From Manis javanica (taxonomy: Eukaryota; Chordata; Mammalia; Pholidota; Manidae): 64,000 bases of DNA. Positions 31,641-43,404 of the stretch are shown in pieces (the first letter of the stretch is position 1; every line of letters begins with the position of its first letter). The position numbers were made by a program, and so were the translations under genes. The stretch spans positions 139,607,173-139,671,172 of the forward strand of contig NC_133156.1 of assembly GCF_040802235.1 (NCBI RefSeq), written 5' to 3'. Under the pieces are notes generated by a model. The model saw only the letters and a list, made by a program, of their open reading frames with translations. It was not told where the DNA came from and did no database searches.

Positions 31641-34600
31641 AATTTGTTCCCTCTTTTGTCCCTCACCCACCATAAAAGGACCTGGAGGAGGTATTCAAAC
31701 AGAGTTGGTAGAGATGGATTCTTGGTGAGGAGCCCCTTCCCCTCAGGGGTGGGTGCTTATGAGGACGGAGGACGGGGGAAGGGTCCCTCAACACCTTCAG
31801 CCTAGTGACAGGGCTCTTCAGGAGACACTCAGGGAGCTTGAAATGGGCCCCGCAGTGGCCAGGACTTGGTGTTTGGGCATCTCACTTTCCTGTCAAATAC
31901 CACAGAAGACAGAATCGGAGGAAAGGGCATGGGCTGGCTGGCAGGTGCCAAGTCTGACAGGGCAGGAAGTGCAAAGGTCTTTCCCATGAGCCAGACCTGA
32001 GCCACACAGATCAACAAGTTCACCTGTGATCACTGTAGGTCCTGAGGAGGTGAACAGGGTCTGAAGAAAGAAGCTGGAGTTAACACTGGATTCCTAGGAG
32101 CTGCAAAGGAGTGGTGGGTCAGAGGAGAGAGCATTAGCCACATCAAGGGGTCTGCCAATCAGAGCCCTGAGCTGGGGACAGGACGTGGGGGCAGAGAGGT
32201 CTGCAAAGATCCCCAAACGTACTCCATGCAAGATCACAAGAACAAGAACTATATCCCTGCCAGGCCCAAGGAGTGAAGCCAGTTTAGGACAGCAGCCACC
32301 CAGAGTGACCTTTGTTCCCCTGCTCTCCTGCCTCACCTCCTTCCTCCGGCTCCAACTCCAGGGTGATGAGTCAGCTTCGACTCTCACATGAGATGGACTA
32401 TTCCAGTTTCTGAATCAGAATAGTATTTGCAGGTTAAAATGACTGTAAGATCTCTTTTATCATCCAAAGGTGTTCAGGAAAGCCATGGGATGCCCCAGGT
32501 TGAGTTTCCGTCCAGGAGCAGGGGAAGTTCTCCTGTTTAGTTCCTCTCCAGGTGGAAGACAAAGTCACTTTGTTTTTCACCCCTGGACCTGCCAGTTCAG
32601 CTCACCTGTTACAGATGCACATGAGCTGTGTGAAGGCTGGGCTGAGCCAGAGGTCCTGGGAGAGACACGGAGGGGAAGGTTGGATCAGCTCATTCTTGCA
32701 TCTGGAGCTGGAACTGTGCCTGCCCAGAGTAGGCGCTCTTTGGTGAAAGAATGAGGGTGTTCACATCATCCTCTCCAGGACACATGCACAACACCCTTCT
32801 TTCTGTAGCCGCCTCATCTCCAGCCCCCTCTTCTTGATGATGAAGGCCAAGCCCTCCACGAGCTACAATAACCTGAACCAGTTCTTATCATCTACAACCA
32901 AAACGGCTCAACATGGGTCCCTGATCAACCTTTTGTTGGCCGGCCTTCCCTTCTTGGTGCTCTCACCCCTAAATCTCTGTAAAACAGAGGGGAAAACCAA
33001 AAGCTTTCTCACATATGAAATATAGTCAGAAGCTGTAATAGATGGCCAAAAGCCATGAGCTCCCAGAAAATGACCCATGAATAGCTTCTGCAAATGAAAG
33101 CAGGCTCAGCCTTGCTCAAGTAAGGTAAAGGGATGCAAATTCAAAGTCCAAGTATCAGCTCAGCAAAGATCAAGAGTTTGATGGAGCCCAGAGTTGACAA
33201 GGGCCTGTGGAAACTGGTACTCAGGCTGTCCAGTGGGAATGTTAAGTGATGGGATCTCTTAAGAGGACAGTTTGGCAAAATGTTTCCAGCATACACTCAA
33301 CTAGGGAGAGATTAACACCATGGGCAAACATGAACAGGCAATGCAGAAAAGAAAGAAAGTGACGAGTAAATATCCAGGAAAAATGCCCACCAGTACCAGA
33401 ACCAAAAGACAATTCAATGTCTTTCTCTTTCCTTTTTTATTCTTGCCAAATTGTCAAAGTTAAAAATGAAACCATACCTAGTATCTTGTGGACAAGGAAG
33501 CAGGCTCTCAGGTACCTGCTAGTTAGGGTGAAAATTCCTACAACTTCTCTTGGAAGGTAGATTGGAAATAGGTTTCAAAAGTCTAAAACATGTTTAATTT
33601 ATAGATACCTAAAAAAATCCATGAATAAGAAGGCTCATTGTAGCACTAATAATTGTGAAAACTGGAAATAGTCAATGGCACTATTTAATGTTGTCAAAAA
33701 GGTGTTTTTAAAACCTCATAGTACATCATGCTTCTCAAGACCTAGCATATAAACAGGATATGATCTCCACATACATAAGCCAACAACTACCCTAATGTGC
33801 TTGCTTTTTATTTTCTCAGCATTCTAACATTTTGAGGGGTGCCATCTCCTAAATGACAGCAAATCATGACAGCATTTTATCTGCTCTAAACTGCATTGTA
33901 GCTCCTGATGTGGGTGACGGCACAAGGGGAGTACTTGGAAGGCACTGTCCTAGGCTATAACAAATATAAATTCAATAAATACTCTAAATTATAATGATGA
34001 CTGTAAAGTAGAGCACCACTGCCACCAAACTTCTTACAAGGGCCGAGGGCTGGTCACTGGGGTCATGGGGCGGAGGGCGGGGCAGGAAAATCCCCAAGCA
34101 GCTGCAGAACACAGAGAGGGGAGTCACCCAGGACTCTCCCACCCCAAGGGCCAAAACTGTTCTGCCTCTCTGGGTACTGGGGGCTAAAGTCCAGAATCAA
34201 CCCTTCAGACCAAAGCCAGAAGTTCATTACTAGGCCACTCACACTGAGCTCAGACAAGAGGCAGGTAAGGGGTGGGAAAGGAAGACAAACAATTTAGAGA
34301 ACCTGCAGAAAGAATGCCAGGAAGGTTTCAAGCAAGATGGAGATGGCAAGTGGAAATGTACTGTATAAATACTCATTTTAAACACACATAATACAGTTGG
34401 TAATTTACCATTTGATGGTTGTAAAAATATTCCTAAGGGCTTCCCTGGGACCCACAACCTGGATCCCTTTTTTTTCCTACACTTGCAGGGGGGAGGCACA
34501 GGTGAGGGAAATGGAGGAGAAACGCCAGAAACACTGCCCCCAGAATTGACAACACCATAATTCAGTAAGTGGAGAGGAAAGCATATTTATATCGGACATT
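31641..34600. other. Region between ANKH and OTULIN, right part
   Basis: Apart from the L1 fragment at 33170-33695 I recognise nothing here. The open frames (up to 97 codons) are short and without domains. Confidence 0.5.
33170..33695 (+). mobile_element. Old L1 fragment
   Basis: Words in L1 ORF2-3' order: GTGGAAACTGGTACTCAGGC, CAGTGGGAATGTTAAGTGAT, GACAGTTTGGCAAAATGTTT, AAGGCTCATTGTAGCACTAA and GTGAAAACTGGAAATAGTCA. These match the 'aaactggcactctca ... gtgggaatgtaaa ... ggcaatttggcaa ... attgtagca ... aactggaaacaac' series. Highly diverged and interrupted. Confidence 0.55.
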
Positions 34601-34603
34601 CAG

Positions 34604-34609
34604 TTTATT
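34604..34609 (-). terminator. OTULIN: Candidate distal poly(A) signal for OTULIN
   Basis: TTTATT on +, AATAAA on -, at the low-coordinate edge of the repeat-poor stretch that follows the OTULIN stop codon. It would give a 3' UTR of about 5.9 kb. Alternatives on the same strand are a cluster of three hexamers at 35377-35382, 35390-35395 and 35404-35409, and one near 37116. Confidence 0.35.
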
Positions 34610-37600
34610 AACCCGGTAGAATGGGACAGTAGAGGAGGAAAATCTGTTGCTGTGTTTATCACAGGTAGGCCCCTGCTACCCATTACCAGCCTGGCACTGC
34701 TTCTGGGTGGATACCCCACCCCAGAACCAATGGGTTCTTCAGAAGCCCAGCACCATTGTGCCAAGACTCCCAGGCTCAACTGACTAACAGGAAGGCAGGT
34801 CTCCACAGGCTCAAGTTTCATTCTTGATCCCCAGGAATACCTCTGAAAGCCAGCTGACTGCTTCTTCAGCTGGTTAACTTCCTTCAGCGGCAATCTCACT
34901 GATGTGCATGCACGCAAGGTCCTGTTGAGACTCTCGGCATGTCTGCATCAGTCTGAATGGCTGAACACCTAAGAGCACTGCACACGTGGTGGGCTTCTCA
35001 GAAGACAAGCAGGCTGGGTCTGGATTGTGGCTGCAGCCCTGCTCTGCAGGCCAAGGGGTCTTCCTCGGGGCCTCTGTGAAGTGCCTGCCACCCACAGCAC
35101 CCCACCACCACCCAAGACAGGCCGTGTAACAGAGACAGAGGGAGGCAAAGGAACAGGCCCCAGCTCACCCCAAGGGCAGGTGATGGCGCCAGTGCTGAGT
35201 CCAGACCCAAGCCCAGAACTATGCACCTAATGTTTCCAGAGCACTTATTCTGGGTTAGGACTGTGAGTCATCAGGTGTTACGTGTCTGTCTTGAAAGTTA
35301 AAGCATTGAACCAAAATCTCCCCAAATTCTCAAAAGCAGGCATTTAACCACAGCAACACAGCCAGGCTTCTGCATTTTTATTTTCTAAGTTTATTTTTAG
35401 TTATTTATTTTTACAGTCCTCAGCAGCCAGATTTGTTACGGGGGATCAACAGCAAACCCCAAGTGGCTTGGCCTTTGACTGTGAAGACAGGAGCCTCAAC
35501 AAGTCACAGGGGAACCCCCACCCCCAAGAGGCAGGCACCTGGCCATGGCTCCAAGAGGGAAGCAAGGCCCCACACTGACCAGAACCTTGGGAGACAGTTT
35601 TTCAGATTAGGAGTTTTTGACAAATGCTGACATTTTACAGTGTAAACAGAGGAGATTTTGCTAAACAAGCCAGGACAAGTGGGGCCAGGTTCACACTGAG
35701 TTCCCCGCCACCCTCCCTTCACCACCCAGCCCAGGGCAGAGAAAAACAACCGCCACAGGTGGAAGTCGGGTTGCTAGCCTCCCCAAAGTTAGAAGCTGCC
35801 AAAATGCAGGTAACGGTAACAAAACATTTTTACAAAAACAATGGAAATGAGAACGGAGCTCATTAAATACATTCATTTTGGCTTTGTTCCCACACTGAAA
35901 TACTCTGCAGTAATTGTTACCAAGGATTGCTATGGCTCCTGCAAGGGGTTCCATATTTTAGCACCATTTCTGTGAATACAGAGCAAGGCATTTTTCAATA
36001 GATAAAAGCTCTTAAAATTAACACAAAAATTATTTTCAAGTTCAGAATTAAGCTCAACCACCCCTGGCCTGGTTACTGGGAAGACAACTGCCAAGCCATG
36101 GATATTTCAAGCCCCATATGCTTTCTTTGTATTACTCATGCTCCAGTGAGTGATATCATCACACTTCATTCCTGATCGAGACTTACACCCAAGAATCAAC
36201 AGGACTGAGCTAAAACTCCAGTTGGTGCTCTTCACCAGTAACAGCTCTATTAATAAGCACTGAAAATATTTAAATACAGGAGTTGCCATAAAAGGCCTGG
36301 GAACAGATATGTAATAAATGGTTTGTTGATATGACATTTCAGTATAACTAATATATCTATATAATGGCCACTCTGATAGTTTAATTATATGTATTAACCC
36401 ATTCCACAATTCCCAGTAAGAAATTTCAATTTACCATGAAAAAAATATAAATGGGACAGCTCGCCTTCACCCTCCCAAATGCTGCTGGGCTCCACACTGT
36501 GGGACCTCAATACCCAAAGTCACTATGTGACTGCAGACCAGCACACACACACTTGCATTCATGTACGTACACACGCCCTCCTGGCATGGCCGAGCCCACC
36601 TTGCCCCTACGGCAGCTGCCACCAGGGGTGGCAGGCAGCCAAACCAGTTTAGTGCTGCAATTTCATGGCTCCAAGCTAGAAACTGAATTACAGAAGCAGA
36701 AATAACCAGTCACCCATCTTTACTGCCTGCACAACTCAGCACTGGCTCCCTAGTGTCTCTCCCTCCTCAGAAGAGATCACCAATGAGGTTTCCTAAAAGA
36801 TTTAAGCATAAAATATTATACTTCTGTTGTGTAGGGGACTTAATACACTTCAGAAAAAGGAATTTTCAGAATCCATGTGCAGAATCTTTCCATTCAGATT
36901 TTTATCCTTTTACAACTTAAGTCCAGGAGGTCTGTCACATGTCTGCTGTTTTGTTTTTAAGTGGCATCTTTAATTTAGAACCAGTTCCTTCTCCTGCAGT
37001 TCAGTTTCTCAGGCCATTTTAAAATTACTTGACACTGTGCCCTGCATGACTATTTGGGGATTCTATGCCTTTTATACACATTTCAGATTCACTTCACAAG
37101 CATTGGTGACATTCCTTTTTATTGCTTAAGTACTCACAGATATTTTTTAAAAGGCACTTATTTTTTATGCATGCCTACAAGTAAGATTTCCTGGAGGTCA
37201 ATATTTCTGAAAATACTTTGTCTCTCAAGGGGGAGTACCTGCAAAGTACTGCTTAACAAAGAGCGAGGGGAAAATAACCAAACTTTAACATCAAAAAGGA
37301 GACATATACAGAAGTCTATTTGAGTCCTATGTATACACATAGGATGGTAAAAGAGCTAGGTCATTAATGGCAATACAGCACTTTGCAGTTGTTATCTGGA
37401 AGGTCTTCAAAAGGCAGACTACAAACTCCCAGGTTAAAATAGCACCTCAGGGTGACAAGGAGGGCAGGAGAATAACATAGCCTCTTACAGCAAGTATATG
37501 AAAATTCACAAGTTGTTTCTTCCAACAGAGGTGTCAAGACTCGTGTAGTATGAGATTCTACCAAATGAGCGCTAGAATTGGAGGGCGAAAATAATGAAAG

Positions 37601-40501
37601 GATACAAAAGCAATATCTGTTTTCCTTAATGAAAGAACAATTTCATCAAACATCAACTGAGTATGTAACAGTGTAAGAAAAGTATAAATGGCTAGATACA
37701 AAATGCACGGTCAATACTATTCTGTGCCTTTACAACACTGTCAGATATGCCATATTCTGAGGAAGAGGAACTGCAAACATTTCAGATCAAATCCCACCTA
37801 TGCCCAGATCATGTGGGAGAGACCTCACACTGGCCTCCTATTCTAAACTGCCGCCATCACTGTTCCATGGGTATGAGGGAAACCAATGGGTGCTGGATGT
37901 GCAGAATAGCTAAGCAGGTGAGGAGGGCAATCGGAAAAAGTTCTGAAGAAGCAATGTTAACTCCATGGAACCTGTTACAGGGCAATTCTTTTAGGTTCAA
38001 ATGCACCTTAAATGAGTTCAAAGGCCTAATCTGCTGCCTCCTTAAGGTGAAAATAATCTTTTTGCCAAGACCATAGGTCCAAAACTTCTGAACTCTTGCA
38101 ATAAAAAAGCACAGTGTAGTTCCTCTTACCTGCCCTTTTTCTAGAATCATTTTAGAGATGCCTCTAAGGAGATAACCTTCCTGAATCCATTTTGGTCTCA
38201 ATTCAATTTCTATTCTGCTGCTGTCACCCAACCAGCTCAAGACCAAGAATGAGAAGTGGAATTAAGACTCTGGGCAACTGAAATTGCATGTTGCAACAAA
38301 AAAAATTGTTGTTTTCAAAGTTGGCTAATCATTTCTATTTCCTGAAGTAGTATATTTTTGAAAGCTTTGCTTCTCTGATGATGTGATCCCACTAAGCCTG
38401 CATGACAGTTTGAGAGCAGAGTCTAATAAGGCGTCAAACAGAAAGCAACTTAACTTCATCCTTTCAAATTTTTATCAATGTGGTGGTGAAAACCACAATT
38501 TCTGCACACACACACTCTAATAATATCACACATAGGAACAAGAAAAGCATGAATGCAAACAATTAAGTTGCCCAGAAGTCCAGTTCAAGTTAAGATTAGA
38601 ACATTTTCAAAATGCAAAATTAGATGACCATGAGTATTATCCTGAGTTATTTTAAATTCAATAGCAGATATGAACCAACAGTCAGATTCAACACACCCAG
38701 GAAGGTCACAGACCCTGATTGCCTTGGGCAATCTAAACATTTGAGGTTGTGCTTTAAAAAACTGTCCTGTAATGAATGGTGTGCACTTCCTGTTGTGCAG
38801 CTGCACATAAGGTGAAGCATGAAAGCCAACAAGGAGCCATTATTGTTACTTTAATTTGGCTTCTGGGTACCACCTTAGGAGAGGCACCACTAGGCTTCAC
38901 AGTGAAAAACACAAAGCCTCTCCAGCATATTCACACACATTTACAACATAACTCGATTCAAACACTAGTGAATAAACACCTACCAGAATGTGGTGAATAT
39001 TACTGATGAGGTAATGGGGAAAAGAGTCTAACAGTCTGCATAGTTCTGTGTATCCTCTGAGTTTTCTCAACTAAGAATTTTAATTTTTAAGTGAAAGCAA
39101 AACTTGAATATTCCAAAAATCTTTGCCCCTCCCCCAAAAAGATTGATAGCTTATCAACTATATTAAATTGGACCAAATAGAGATGTTAATTACTATAAAA
39201 TAAGGCTCGGTGCTTCAGGGTCATGGCACCTCCATGGACGTTGAAGCAATTCCGGAGGCTGATACATCCCTAGAGTGGTGCGCTCGTTCCTGGGATCCAT
39301 GCCCACAGTCCACGCCCCAGGTGGGCGAGTCAGGACTAATGCAGACCATGCCCAGCCAGGCTGCCCATCCTGTCCCATCCCCTCCCGCAGTCACCACCCT
39401 GGCCTGTGGCAGGTGCAGGATAGCTCCTGACCAGGACAGCTGCCACCTTCAGCTTCCCAAATCAAACCAAGGGCAGATGCAGCTTGGCCCAGCTTCTGCA
39501 CTCAGTTTTAGTATAGCCCTCAGCTTGAACCTATGCATGAAATCTCTTATGCATTGTTACTCGTCCCCAGCCACAGAAGGGCTACAGGAACTTGGCAATG
39601 GAAGCATCCCCAAAGACACAGCAGGCAGAGGGGCACAGGAGGACCTGGGATCCAGCTCATCCCCACCTCTGAACTCAGGTGAGTGCCTGAAGCCCTTTGG
39701 CCCTGGTCCCTCCTCTAAAGCAGCAGGTGGATCCACGCTATGCTCTGACTATAAAACAGTGAGTTGATGGACTGGAGAAAAAGGAGCAGCTTGACACTGG
39801 GGCTGAGCTACAACCTCACCCAGCTGGCAGGGGCCCACCTGCAACCAACACCAGACCCAGTACATCTGCCACCTCAGGCCCCTGTCACAACTCGTGGTGC
39901 AAGGAGTTCCAGGTGCCATCGCCACCCTCCTGCAGCTCCTTCTCCAGCCTCCAAATAACTCAAGTTTGGACCCAACTTTTACGCTTCTATGAGACAATCT
40001 GCTTAAAAGAGCTTAATATGCAACCCAAACCACTGCTCAACAAGACTATCAGAGGCTGTATGACTGTACCATTAACTGAGTTATACCCAGTAAGCAGACT
40101 GCACAGGGAGGGCATGACAGAGACCCACTGCCACCAAAACAAAAAAAATTTCTACCTTAAAAGTAACTGAAAACTGATTTACTGTTTAGAGGGAGTTTTG
40201 ATTTGAGATATAAAGAGCATATTCCTCTCCTCCTCTGATACAAAAGATTTGTTTTACGGAGAAGATGTAGTTTGTACCTTCTAACAGGTGTGCTCTGAAG
40301 GCCCCACTGCAACACACTGCATCACAGATGCAGGATAACACTTGGTTAATTGTCATCAGAACCTAATCCTCGGGACATCGCACTCTGCGTGGCTCCCAGG
40401 GCGCACGAGTTCCTCTCGGTCATTCCAAGAGGCCTGCAGCCCAGGCCGAGGAGCTGCCTGTGCACCCAGCCTCATCGCCAGGCCGTCCAGGCTCACATCT
40501 C
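34610..40501 (-). other. OTULIN: Probable OTULIN 3' UTR (extent uncertain)
   Basis: A 5.9-kb stretch downstream of the OTULIN stop in which I recognise no transposon, in contrast to the regions either side. It has AT-rich blocks and no conserved open frame. Exclusion of repeats over this length next to a stop codon is what a long 3' UTR would show. The three AATAAA hexamers at 35377-35409 (minus strand) are plausible ends. The proximal part is more certain than the distal part. A 185-codon + frame at 39210-39767 lies here and looks like chance. Confidence 0.4.
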
Positions 40502-40696
40502 TCATAGACTTGTCTCCTCGCACACTCGGACGGGGATGTTGTAGTGCCGATCATCCTCAGCGATCAAGGTCACCACCGGCCAGCCCATGGGTGGGTCAGT
40601 GGGGTAGACCGTGATGAACTCTTCAGTGCTGTACTTGGAGAGCCGGTACACCTGGATGGTGTGGCTTACAGCATAGGCAAGAAGGAACATTTCAAC
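40502..40696 (-). CDS. OTULIN: OTULIN exon 7, coding part (residues 289-352) and stop
   Basis: 195 nt: acceptor CCCCAG at the high end, 64 codons, then TGA at 40502-40504. It begins [19 protein letters not shown] and ends [17 protein letters not shown]. His339 and Asn341 complete the catalytic triad with Cys129. Glu314, which contacts the proximal ubiquitin, is the second Glu of TEEF. Asp336, involved in autoinhibition of the free enzyme, is in EDD. The C-terminal ETSL is the known PDZ-binding motif that recruits sorting nexin 27. Differences from my recollection of human: Ser299 for Arg, and PPMGWP for PPKDWP at 323-328, a surface loop. Confidence 0.98.
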   Translation of the reverse strand, partial: VEMFLLAYAVSHTIQVYRLSKYSTEEFITVYPTDPPMGWPVVTLIAEDDRHYNIPVRVCEETSL

Positions 40697-40854
40697 CTGG
40701 GGAAAAGATCAAATGGGTATGTGGAGGGAAGCCACACTGAGGGAGGTGGTGTACCCCCACTCCATCCCAAGTATCCCAGACTGTGTGTGGCCTGGCTAAG
40801 CTGCAACTTTCCTCCTCTTCTATATGGTCGTTATAAACAAGCAGGTCACCAAGA

Positions 40855-41218
40855 ATGGACTCCATGTCTAACAAGGGATTTGTATCCAGAGGATATAAAG
40901 AACTCCTACAGCTCATCAGTAAAAAAGCAAACAACAGGCTTAAAAATTGGGCAAAGGATTTGAATAGACATTCCTCTAAGAAGATATACAAACGGCCAAT
41001 AAGTAAATAACAATCAGGGAAATGCAAGGCAAAACCACAGTGAGATGCCTCTTCACAGCCGCTAGGAAGGCTATATATATATAATGAAAAAGACAACTGA
41101 CAACAGGGAGTGACTACTTAAGAGGTACAGGTTTTCTTTCATAGGATGAATGAAAATGTTTTGGAACTTGATACAGGTGGTGGTCACACATTTAAATGTA
41201 CTAAAAGCCACTGAGTTA
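40855..41218 (+). mobile_element. L1 fragment (ORF2 end and 3' part), host of a nested insertion
   Basis: ATTTGTATCCAGAGGATATA, AAAGAACTCCTACAGCTCAT, TTGGGCAAAGGATTTGAATA and ATGCAAGGCAAAACCACAGT are diagnostic L1 ORF2 3'-end words. They are followed by a GGATGAATGAAAATGTTTTG block. The sequence after the nested insertion (41758 on) continues L1-like text (41850-42120), so this is an older L1 mosaic in the + direction, antisense to OTULIN. Confidence 0.8.
41203..41218 (+). repeat. Target-site duplication, left copy
   Basis: AAAAGCCACTGAGTTA, matching AAAAGCTACTGAGTTA at 41742-41757 with one change. It brackets the younger L1 insertion. Confidence 0.85.
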
Positions 41219-41741
41219 ATATACAACAGCCAAGATATGGAAGCAACCTAAGTGTCCATCAATAGATGAATGAAGAAGAGATGGTACATATGCACAATGG
41301 GATATTATTCAGCCATAAAAAGAAAAAGAAATCCTACCATTTGTAACAACATGGATGGAGCTAAAGGGTGTTATGCTCAGTGAAATAAGCCAGGCAGTGA
41401 AAGACAAGGACCAAATGACTTCCCTTATTTGTGGAGTATAACAAAGCAAAACTGAAGAAACAAAACAGCAGCAGATCCAGACTCAGAGAAGGGAGCAGTG
41501 GTTCTCAAGAGGGAGGGCTGGGGGATTAAGGGGAACTACAGTTACCACATGATATTAGCAGGTCACAGGGAAGGCAGTACAGCACGGAGAAGACCTGTAA
41601 TGACTCTACAGCATCTTACCACACAGACTGTGACTGCAATGGGGGGGACTTGATAATATGGGTGAATGTTGAAACCACAAAATTGTTCACGTGAAACCTT
41701 AACAAGATTGTATATCAATGATACTTAAATAAAAAATAAAT
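41219..41741 (+). mobile_element. 5'-truncated L1 insertion, 523 bp
   Basis: Starts ATATACAACAGCCAAGATAT and continues with GTGTCCATCAATAGATGAAT, GATATTATTCAGCCATAAAA and ACAACATGGATGGAGCTAAA, then a 3' UTR with GGGGGACTTGATAATATGGG. It ends in an A-rich tail (TTAAATAAAAAATAAAT). It is 5' truncated, flanked by 16-bp target-site duplications and inserted in an older L1, so it is a relatively recent, lineage-specific event. The 3' UTR could identify the lineage by comparison with known L1 families. Confidence 0.85.
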
Positions 41742-41757
41742 AAAAGCTACTGAGTTA
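41742..41757 (+). repeat. Target-site duplication, right copy
   Basis: Second copy of the 16-bp duplication, directly after the A-rich tail. Confidence 0.85.
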
Positions 41758-41849
41758 TACACTTATTGTGAACCTCACCAAAAAAATAAAAATAAAAAGA
41801 GGGAAGAAGAAGAGGAAGTGGTAGTGTTGGTAATACGTGTAAGAACAAT

Positions 41850-42125
41850 TTGGCATTCCTCATAATTTTAAACATAGAATTACCATATGACCTGGCAATT
41901 CCATGCCTAGGTATAAACCCAAAAGGCAGGAAAACATGTGGCCACACAAAAAACCTTATATATGAATCTTCATAGAATTATTCATAATAGCAAAAAAGTG
42001 GAAGCAACCCGAATGCCTATCAACACCACACGAAGGCATGAATGTGATATATCCATACAATGAAATACATGGCAACGAAAAGGCATGGAGTGGCAGATAC
42101 ATTCTGCAGTACAGATGAGTCCATC
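41850..42125 (+). mobile_element. L1 fragment
   Basis: TTAAACATAGAATTACCATA, GACCTGGCAATTCCATGCCT, TCTTCATAGAATTATTCATA and TGGAAGCAACCCGAATGCCT are L1 ORF2 3'-end words in order. Older than the nested insertion at 41219-41741. Confidence 0.75.
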
Positions 42126-42347
42126 ATATAGGCAGGAAGGTAGCACTTGGATGGGCAGCCTTAATGCTATTTTAGTATTAGACTTAGGCAATGGACACAC
42201 CAAAGACAGATAGTGCAAGATGTGGTGAGTCAACTGTTGGCTTATGGGACAGTATTGCACTAGGTCTCTGTAAAGCTCCAAACTTGTGATACCTGTAAAA
42301 GATCCAAGGGTAGGCTGGTCACTACTGGCTAAGGTGGCTCCACTTCT

Positions 42348-42453
42348 TCTTTTTTTTTTTTTTTTAGGAGAGCAAGGTACAGGCTTTTATTTAGAGATAA
42401 AGTGAAGGGACAGAGCTCCTGGCTCATGCCAGGAGGGAACAAGAGAGTCCCAT
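42348..42453 (-). mobile_element. Short poly(A)-tailed retrocopy with target-site duplications
   Basis: On the - strand this is a roughly 90-bp sequence ending CTCTAAATAAAAGCCTGTAC and CTTGCTCTCCTA, then a run of 16 A (seen as T at 42350-42365). An AATAAA lies about 20 bp before the A-tail, so the parent was a cleaved and polyadenylated Pol II transcript. It is flanked by TCCACTTCT at 42339-42347 and 42454-42462, a clean 9-bp target-site duplication. The body looks like the R/U5 end of a retroviral LTR transcript rather than a tRNA or 7SL SINE. Family unknown to me. Confidence 0.7.
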
Positions 42454-42599
42454 TCCACTTCTATTTTTAAAGGATGCTATCTAATACAGCTACAACTGCG
42501 AAGTTTAAATAAGACCCTTCAGATGGCTCATCCAAACGCTTCTCTTATTTGTAGCCTACCAGAGCCAACAGTTCTGATCCCATACAGAAGAAAGCCAGG

Positions 42600-43110
42600 C
42601 TGAGCTGACCATGAAGGTTATAAAACAGATTCACAATTCTCTGGCATGCCTCACTTGGAAAGGTGGAACCTCATGCTCTCCCCTTGAGTGTGAGATGGAT
42701 TTAGCAACTTGCTTTTAACAAACAGAATATGATGCAAATGATGGTTTGTCCCTTCCAAGATGAGACGATAAAAGGCATTATATTGTGGCTTCCTCCTTCC
42801 TCTCTTCTTGGACCACTTTCTAAGAAGACAGCTGCTATGTCCTGAGGACACTGGAAAGGCCCCTGTGGAAAGGACCTGAACCCTCCTGCTGACTATCAAC
42901 AAGGCCTCCTGCCAATAGCCAGGTGAGTGGGCCATGTTAGAAGTGTATCCTCCAGCCCCAACTGAGTCCTCAGACGACTGCAGCCTCCTGAGAACTTGAG
43001 CTAGAACCACCCAATTAAGCTACAACCACCCAATTAAGCTGCTCCTGAATTCCTGACCCATAAAAACTATGAGATAATATTTGATGGTTAAAGCTACTGT
43101 TTTGGGCTAA
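42600..43110 (+). mobile_element. MaLR/ERVL-like LTR
   Basis: Contains AATAGCCAGGTGAGTGGGCC, TGAGTCCTCAGACGACTGCA, GAATTCCTGACCCATAAAAA, CTATGAGATAATATTTGATG and TACTGTTTTGGGCTAATAC. This 3' end layout ('attcctgacccacagaaactgtgagataata ... ctaagttttggggtaat') is typical of MaLR/ERVL LTRs. It carries a 19-bp tandem duplication at 43005-43040. Its right end lies only about 25 bp from OTULIN exon 6. Confidence 0.6.
43005..43040 (+). repeat. Tandem duplication, 19-bp unit
   Basis: AACCACCCAATTAAGCTAC at 43005-43023 is followed directly by AACCACCCAATTAAGCT at 43024-43040. A small replication-slippage event inside the LTR. Confidence 0.9.
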
Positions 43111-43134
43111 TACACTCCCAAAGGTACAACTCAC

Positions 43135-43404
43135 CTGTTCAAGGCCACCTGTGTGTCCCACCTGGTTTAGATGGTTCTTCAGCAGCTGTCCAGGGTCACT
43201 CGATGTGTCCCGAGCAAACAGAAGCACAGAAAAAAATGGTACTTCCTTTCCCTTCTCTTTATCATCATATAGTTCAATGGCTCTGTTTAGCATTAGAAAT
43301 TTTACAGCTTCATAGAGGCTATATTCCTCTTCTTCATTTGAGAACAGTTCATCACAAGCCATCTGCCTTGCTTCAGCAGAGTTCAGTTCAGCCAAGCCTG
43401 CCCA
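43135..43404 (-). CDS. OTULIN: OTULIN exon 6 (residues 199-288)
   Basis: 270 nt, phase 0 to phase 0: acceptor TTATTGTAG, donor GAACAG|GTGAGT. It starts [20 protein letters not shown] and ends [14 protein letters not shown]. It forms the central part of the OTU fold and the Met1-ubiquitin binding surface, including Leu259 in [10 protein letters not shown]. Tyr244 (ELYDD) and Leu272 (PGQLL), both altered in human OTULIN-related autoinflammatory syndrome, are wild type. Relative to my memory of human, LFTNEAEEYS reads [10 protein letters not shown], giving an uninterrupted run of four Glu. Confidence 0.98.

Larger units (their letters stand above)
40697..43134 (-). other. OTULIN intron 6
   Basis: 2438 bp filled mostly by transposons: an L1 with a younger L1 nested inside it, a short poly(A)-tailed retrocopy and an LTR-like block, all listed separately. 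No extra exon was seen. Confidence 0.85.

Noticed and set aside
39210..39767. 185-codon + strand frame
   Set aside because: It lies antisense in the probable OTULIN 3' UTR and shows no domain, no splice structure and no recognisable similarity.
43005..43040. Short tandem duplication as a regulatory array
   Set aside because: Only two imperfect units inside an old LTR; ordinary slippage.
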